NCBI GenBank assembly: GCA_013396995.1
Contig: VWZP01006688.1
Coordinates: 434,001 to 498,000, forward strand
Reading direction: 5' to 3'
Source of the DNA: Dicaeum eximium
Lineage: Eukaryota; Chordata; Aves; Passeriformes; Dicaeidae
Length of the DNA stretch: 64,000 bases
The notes under the pieces are model-generated. The model was not told where the DNA came from and did no database searches. It saw only the letters and a list, made by a program, of their open reading frames with translations. Position numbers and translations under genes: made by a program. This document shows, piece by piece, positions 58,701 through 64,000 of this stretch (the first letter of the stretch is position 1; each line of letters opens with the position of its first letter).

Positions 58701-61626
58701 AGTTGTGTAATTTTGTCTGCAAATGTTGCCCAAAGATAAAAACCTGCAGAGAATCAAAATGTCTCCATGTTCATCGAGCCTTGCTGCAGTGTTTGTACAT
58801 TCTCAGGTCCTGCCCTCACTGCTTTTCCTCTCTCCTCATCATCTATACATTCTAGGTTTCATTCTCTCTTGAGAAGAAAACATAGTTCACTATGGTTAAC
58901 TGAAAGTTAGTTAAAAAACAGAGCACAAATAAGGTAAATACTAAAGCTGACTAAAACTTACTATATTACTTTTCTAAAAATTCAGAATCAATTGACAGTC
59001 CATTTATGCTGAACAAAACTGCAGCTAGCAGCTCTCAAATGGACACATTTCTTACCTTAACACACCATAAATAAAATTAACTCATCAGTCATAAAAACAT
59101 AAAATGAAACTACCTTTTGAAATTCGTGGATGTGAGGGGTTACTAACATGACAACTGAGGCAGCTGTGGAGAGGACATCGAAACCCCCTGTTCTCAAACA
59201 CAGTGAGATGAAATTTTTTCACACAAGCTTCGTGGTAGAATTTTCCACAGTGAGACACAACACAGCGTTTCACATCTGCCTTTCTCTCCTTACACACGAA
59301 ACAGGTGTGCACACCTAGTGGCAAAATGATAAACAGAATGTAACATCCGAACACATGGATTTAAAACACTTCTCTCATGCCTTTATGTTATGCATGAGGG
59401 AGTTGCTTTTGTGGTGTGGAGGAGGTTTCTTTCAGCAAATCAAATTGCATTACTTGATGCATCAATCTATTCACTTTAGCTCTTTAGTATTAAATCCTGA
59501 TCTGCTCAGATACAAATAAAATAAAGCAAACCCATGAGCAGTTGAAGCATACACAACATCACCCAAAGCCTCACCAGTCTGATTTTATGTTCTTATTTAT
59601 AAGCCTCAGTACTCCAAGACAAGTATGAATTTTTAGTTTTCAAAATTTTTTAAACCAGTGGAATACGATGATGGCTTGTCTGTGGTCCTCTGAAATTTGA
59701 AGCAGGACCACAAATCAAAGACAACCATCCTCTAATATTTTCTCTGGACTAGTTGGAACAGCTTTATTTTGAAGCAGCAGTTCAACAAGGTTTACTGCAT
59801 GTACTGAAATGAGCTTATGAGCAAGAACGCAAATCTTATGTAAAGTTTTGAGATTAAGAATTTCCAAGCAGTTATTACAGGATTAAAAGCAAATGAAATT
59901 AATAGCAATAAAGTAGCCTTTTAACAGGAAAAGCAAAAGACTGATACAGACACACAAAGGACTGAAAAAGAACTTAAAATATTTCACTTGCTGCTCTTTT
60001 TTTCTAGGATTTCTTAAGTCATTGTGACGGACTTTAAACGTCACCTGTAATTGTACTCAGAAAGCAAATAATCTGCAGTTATTAAGGCAATGGAATTCTA
60101 ACTGAATTAGCCACATTCCAAGAGAGTTCTCACTGAAAACAGGGTGAACTTTGTAAAACAAGGCACACTCAGTGGTACTCTATGAACTCCCACCCTGTCA
60201 TGTCCCAATGGGTAAGTAAGGGTTCTCTGAGGATACATACTCTGTCCTGGAGGGTGTCCGAGAACAATATATGAGAAAACTGTAAGTTTTGGGGGTTTTT
60301 TAATTAATAGAAAGGGACAAACTTGCCTGATGTACATTCACTACAAATGAATTTTCCTGCTGGTCTTCCAGAGAGCCCAAGGCAGCTTACATGAAAAGCT
60401 CGATAGCAAAGTCCTTCACACAGCAGGAGATCACCTGTTTTTTCACACAGCTTTTACAACACAAAGGCATTGAATGTTAAAGAAAAGTTCATATGTGGAA
60501 AAAAACTGTTTTCTTTATTCCTTTTCATATACTGCTCCTCAAAATATCCTTTCCCATTGTTGAAATCAAATTTAACAAGTGGAAGATAATTTTACAAGCG
60601 TCATCAAATGCCCTGGCTTCAAGTTGCAACAGGCAACAGAATCATTAAAGCACTAGAAATATCCCTCTCAGACCATGGTTCAGGAGCAAATACAACCTAA
60701 CAGAAAAAAAAGGAATAGAAAAAAAAGCTATAAGAAATATTCCCTGAGCGCACTGATGCATCTGAGTAGGGTTAAAAAGCATCCTTCCTTTCCTTTTCCT
60801 TGGCAAAAGAAAATCAGTCCAGTTGGCACAATGATACCTCTATGTCTGAGTGGTTAGCAGAGACACATGCATAACTAAAAATGAACTGAACAACGGTGCT
60901 GGCAGAATTTAAGGATTACTCAACATTTATAGGCAGATACAACCTCATCCCCACTATGTACAAAAAATGCAAATATAACTGCTTGCCTAGTCTCACAGAA
61001 ACAAATTTGATCTGTCCACTTGGATTGTGTTATCATTTCATAGGCTAAGAGCCCTTCTAGAACAGTTTGAGGAAAGGCTTCTGCTTTCAGTCGCTTCCCA
61101 CACACGGCAGCAGGGCAGTGCTGCCATCTCTGCTGCACGCAGAGCACAAACCCCACGGGCTGGGCTTCCTCTCTGTGCTAGCACAGAAACCAGCAGCTCT
61201 TCTGCATCATCTGACCAGTCACCTGGCAACACTCATGTGCTTCTTCTGAGCTACAAATTATGCTTATCTTACAGGCCTGGAAACTCAAGCAGAAAGGCTA
61301 AGTCATTTACTGGAGGTCAAGAAAAAAATAATTAGGTATTAAGAATCCCATTTACTGCCATGGCAACCTCATCACTAACAGACATCTCAGACACACATGA
61401 TAAACCTGTTTCTGGCCTAATATTGTCATTCTCATATTTAAAAAGACTTTTTCTAGGAAAGCTCGGGAAACACAGCCCAGCTAACATCTCTCACCTGACA
61501 CACATATTCTTTTTTTGTTCCTGCTCCTCGCTCAGATTTTTTGGATGATATAGACACTTCAGTCTGAGTCTCATCAGCACTTTCATAGGGGGACTCTGAG
61601 CGCTCATCTCCTTGGCCATCAGAGAT
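49504..61626 (-). CDS. NSD2: NSD2, histone H3K36 methyltransferase (C-terminal 733 residues, 13 exons)
   Basis: NSD2 (WHSC1/MMSET) dimethylates histone H3 Lys36 in the nucleus. Exons in transcript order: 61495-61626, 60327-60450, 59114-59314, 58243-58422, 57034-57190, 56089-56294, 55508-55611, 55015-55284, 54797-54913, 52845-52986, 52109-52215, 50693-50888 and 49504-49769. Phases agree and total 2202 bases. Domain order: Ser-rich linker, PHD cluster, PWWP2 ([10 protein letters not shown]), AWS Cys-rich, SET ([43 protein letters not shown]), postSET (CKCGAPNC), a basic linker, and a last PHD/C5HCH. Catalytic motifs are all intact. The human protein is 1365 residues, so the N-terminal PWWP1/HMG half (about 630 residues) is beyond base 64000. 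NSD1 and NSD3 are paralogues; residue-level match and the NELFA neighbour point to NSD2. Two introns use GC donors. Confidence 0.97.
50693..50888 (-). CDS. NSD2: NSD2 exon, basic linker and last PHD
   Basis: Acceptor CTTTAAG, donor GTGAGT. Encodes NSSTNASEEKGKKTKKRT, a basic run, then CFRCGDGGQLVLCDRKSCTK and AYHLSCLGLVKRPFG. Confidence 0.96.
52109..52215 (-). CDS. NSD2: NSD2 exon, SET end and postSET, with GC donor
   Basis: Acceptor ACTCAG, donor AAG|GCAAGT. Encodes [36 protein letters not shown]. The catalytic Tyr of FNYN and the postSET cysteines are present. Confidence 0.97.
52845..52986 (-). CDS. NSD2: NSD2 exon, SET catalytic core
   Basis: Donor GTACTT. Encodes [20 protein letters not shown] and QPNCETLKW, VGLFAVCDIPA. 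NHSC is the SAM/pseudoknot signature of SET enzymes. Confidence 0.97.
52987..54796 (-). other. NSD2: NSD2 intron within SET region
   Basis: 1.8 kb non-coding, no repeat or RNA gene I can support. Confidence 0.6.
54797..54913 (-). CDS. NSD2: NSD2 exon, SET domain
   Basis: Acceptor TCTTTCAG, donor GTAGTG. Encodes [20 protein letters not shown] and THFYMLTIDK. The Glu run corresponding to human E1099, a site of activating cancer mutation, is conserved. Confidence 0.97.
55015..55284 (-). CDS. NSD2: NSD2 exon, AWS domain and start of SET
   Basis: Acceptor ATTTTTCAG, donor GTAGGA. Encodes the Cys-rich AWS (CNCKPTDENPCGFDSECLN, CHPQVCPAGERCQNQCF) and [14 protein letters not shown], the SAM-binding start of SET. 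GC-rich. Confidence 0.97.
55508..55611 (-). CDS. NSD2: NSD2 exon, helix after PWWP2
   Basis: Acceptor TTTTTCAG, donor GTAAAG. Encodes ALQEAETRFREIKLQREAK and ESERKPPPYKHIK. Confidence 0.96.
56089..56294 (-). CDS. NSD2: NSD2 exon, PWWP2 domain
   Basis: Acceptor GTGCTAG, donor GTACAC. Encodes [38 protein letters not shown] and MEGDRGSRYQGIKGIGKVFK. PWWP domains read methylated H3K36. Confidence 0.97.
57034..57190 (-). CDS. NSD2: NSD2 exon, PHD3 and start of PWWP2
   Basis: Acceptor GTCTGCAG, donor GTCTGA. Encodes GGSLLCCESCPAAFHPDCL, NIEMPDGSWYCNDC and IIWVKLGNYR, nearly identical to human. Confidence 0.97.
58243..58422 (-). CDS. NSD2: NSD2 exon, PHD2/PHD3
   Basis: Acceptor TTTGCAG, donor GTGAGC. 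Encodes GKMLRCVRCPVAYHAGDVC, SIVCTNHFTATKGK and VNVSWCFVCSK. Much more GC- and CpG-rich than flanking introns, which produces long shadow frames on both strands. Confidence 0.96.
59114..59314 (-). CDS. NSD2: NSD2 exon, PHD1/PHD2
   Basis: Acceptor CCACTAG, donor GTAGTT. Encodes HTCFVCKERKADVKRCVVS, CGKFYHEACVKKF and FRCPLHSCLSCH, a PHD zinc-binding pattern. Confidence 0.96.
60327..60450 (-). CDS. NSD2: NSD2 exon, PHD1, with GC donor
   Basis: Acceptor TAAAAG, donor TCAG|GCAAGT. Encodes LCEKTGDLLLCEGLCYRAFH and CLGLSGRPAGKFICSEC. The GC donor is required: the split Gly codon then joins GVHTCFVC in the next exon. Confidence 0.95.
61495..61626 (-). CDS. NSD2: NSD2 exon, linker before PHD1
   Basis: Acceptor TCTTCAG, donor GTGAGA, phase 0 both ends. 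Encodes SESPYESADETQTEV, SSKKSERG and KKEYVCQ, matching the human segment before the first PHD finger. Confidence 0.95.
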
Positions 61627-64000
61627 CTGAAGATTAAACACAGGTGTTAGAGAAAGCAGGCACAGATGGTCAGCTTTGTACAGCATCAGAACTGATGGAA
61701 GCAAACACACTGCAATTCACACTAGCAGATTTAGGCACGCTCTTCTGGTTTTGTTTCCCCCACCTTCAAAGAAACACCTTGATTAAAACCAAAACACGCA
61801 TTTCTGGAAGTCTCATCAAGAGGATTATACAAGAATCCCCCTCATCAGCAACTTAACAGCAGCCAAAACAGAACACCAAAACTTTGTAATACGGCATTTT
61901 ATTTATACTCAGTTCTATAATACAGTTAGCAAGAAGTGCCTAGCCATAACACAGGAATATCTTCAAATCCCTCTATTAAAGTCTGAGCATGTGATTTATG
62001 AGAGAGCAACAGTCAATTTTTAAAAAGAAACTTGGTAAACTCCAAGCTGCATATAAAAGTCTCTGACCCAAATATTCTCCAAGGAAGTATGAACAGCATA
62101 TAGAAGAGAGGAAGAAAAGAACAAGCAGCTCTCAATATGTTTAAGGAACATTACAGTCAACAATAAACTCAAAATACTACAGAAGATAGCCCTGTTATGG
62201 ATAAATCTCATACAACAGATCTAGATGTAATAAATGTGGGATGTTTCTAAAAATAGTTGTAATTTTCTTTAAAAAAACCCATCCTAAGTAACATATTTAA
62301 AAGAAAATACAGGGTAGTTTTCAGTTAAATAGAACTTAGGAGGTTAATGGACAAGTCATTCGTCTCATCTCACATTACACCAGAAGATGCAAAATTTCAT
62401 GCTGTTGCCCCCAGATGATACTCAGTGAGCTGTGCCTCACTAAGTACATTCTCCAGGAGAGGGATCACAATTTGGAATTGCAAAAGGAAGCCCTCATTTC
62501 TCTTTGAGCTCATTCTAATGGTTATTCACACATACCATCAAAAGTACTGCCTCCTGTCCCTTCTGGGCTGTCTAACTGCAACTCACAGTTGATAATGCCT
62601 TCTCCAGGCATTCCAGCTATATTAGAAGTCCCTTGGAAGCAAGCAGACTTTTTCCTGCTGTGGAAGCATGCTGCAATTAAGTCTGGTTCAATCCTTTTTG
62701 TTCCGCCCTCTAATTTTCTCCCTAGGGGACTCTTTCCAGCATCTAGAGCATTTTAGTGGGGTTTCTCTAAACCTTTTCTGTGCTTTAAAAAGGTTGTTGA
62801 AAAATCAGGCATGAGAACTGGATGCAATAACCCATTACAAGTCTTGAAGTACCGTATTCAAAGCAAGACAACATGATGCCACTTTTCTCCACTTCTGTTC
62901 TGCTGTGCAAGGATCTCCCCAAGTCTCTTCAATACAGCATTGAAAGTCATTCTGAATTGCTGTGCTATTTAAGAGATAATTTTTGCCAATAGCCATTTGT
63001 CAGGACACAGAACCCCCACTTTATATGAAGAATTTACTCTCTCTTTTCAGACACAGAATCTCATATTTATCTACAGTAAATCACCTTTTTCTAAAAATAG
63101 CCCAGTTACATGCTGAAGACAGCTACGTGCAACCTCCTTATCACCCAATCCATGTAATGTGCAAATTTATTTGAGAGTATTATTTTGAAATCAGAAAGAA
63201 AAATGTAAGACGAAATCAGGCCTAAATTTAGTCTTTATAAAATCCCTTTAGAAACACTGGCTTTAAGTGATTAATTCTCACTGCTGCTGCCAGCTAACTT
63301 GCATTCCTCCATTTAACATTTGCTTTCCTTTTTAGATCATGTCTAAAAATATTTTATAAATTGGATCAGACTGACAGTTGTCGGCTGGTTGGTTGGTGGT
63401 TTGTGCCCCCACATTACCTGCAAGGGTATAAATTCATTTCCTCTGTGCAAATTCATACCTCCACTTCACCTACGAAAATTTCTCCAACTAGAGTGATTTG
63501 GAGATTTTGCCTGACCATTTCATAAGTGGTGAAAAGAAGCTGCAGGTAAAATCATTGCTTTGTTCAGGCACCAGGAAATCTCTGTCCCCTGGAAGGAGCT
63601 GTGAAATAGTGAACTGCAAAGTCCTTGCTGGGAAGGGGCAGATAAAGGAAGGCAGCATGGGAGCATGCCAAAAATACAAACCCAGTTTCCCTTATGGCTT
63701 AAGTAAACTTACACACATGCTCATTTCTGTTTAAACTATTCCCACAGAAACATTAATTAGTGTAAGCTGCTCTAACGTTTTTAGTACCTCATTATGTTCT
63801 TGTTTGAACTAGCCAGAATTAGTCATGGTTAGAAAAGAAAAAAGGAAAAATAAGCTGGAAGGTCTTAGGTCCGCATTTCTTTTCCACTTATAAACAAAAC
63901 AGAAGAAAACAAAGCAAAGCAAAACAAGCAGTCTTGCTGTAACCTGACACGAGGCTTCCCACCTTTTCCCCACACCATAAAACACCTAAACCCAGAGAAA
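61627..64000 (-). other. NSD2: NSD2 upstream intron (partial)
   Basis: AT-rich, ends with the acceptor of the 61495-61626 exon. No coding exon or recognised repeat. An A-rich CAAAA tract is at about 63893-63930. Confidence 0.65.

Overview
This is a vertebrate, almost certainly bird (probably passerine), nuclear window. Three multi-exon genes with GT-AG (and a few GC-AG) introns lie among CR1 LINE tails, a tRNA-Ile/CR1 composite SINE of the kind described from songbirds, and a degenerate endogenous retrovirus. Two genes are recognisable orthologues of human 4p16.3 genes, NELFA and NSD2. They are the neighbours that sit tail to tail in mammals.

Layout: 1-5287 is the large upstream intron of NELFA. 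Ten NELFA coding exons follow on the + strand (5288-16793), running from about human residue 71 to the C-terminus; the first coding exon lies outside the window. Downstream, a deleted retrovirus in reverse orientation (17394-20616, two LTRs, gag and probable env remnants, no pol) interrupts the NELFA 3' flank or 3'UTR. The stretch 20617-29850 is mostly anonymous DNA with two CR1 tails.

From a CpG-rich, TATA-containing promoter near 30.1-30.3 kb a second + strand gene starts. I assembled it exon by exon: nine coding exons (30468-43742), all junctions phase-compatible, giving a 443-residue protein. It has a signal peptide, a Ser/Thr/Pro mucin-like stalk with a 48-bp coding repeat, a run of cysteine-rich GCC2/GCC3-like (ephrin-receptor-like) modules, one transmembrane helix and a 37-residue tail with two tyrosines. 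I cannot name it. It lies between NELFA and NSD2, where I know of no mammalian counterpart, and is the most interesting object in the window.

NSD2 occupies the right side on the - strand (49504-61626). Thirteen coding exons encode the last 733 residues: the PHD cluster, PWWP2, AWS-SET-postSET catalytic core and terminal PHD/C5HCH module. The 5' half of NSD2 lies beyond base 64000.

NELFA (pausing factor subunit) and NSD2 (H3K36 dimethyltransferase) are both nuclear regulators of RNA polymerase II transcription or chromatin. The middle gene is predicted to be a cell-surface glycoprotein with no obvious functional link to them; its placement looks like gene gain or differential loss. Exon limits come from reading splice sites and reading frames by eye, without transcript evidence. 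UTR ends are tentative.
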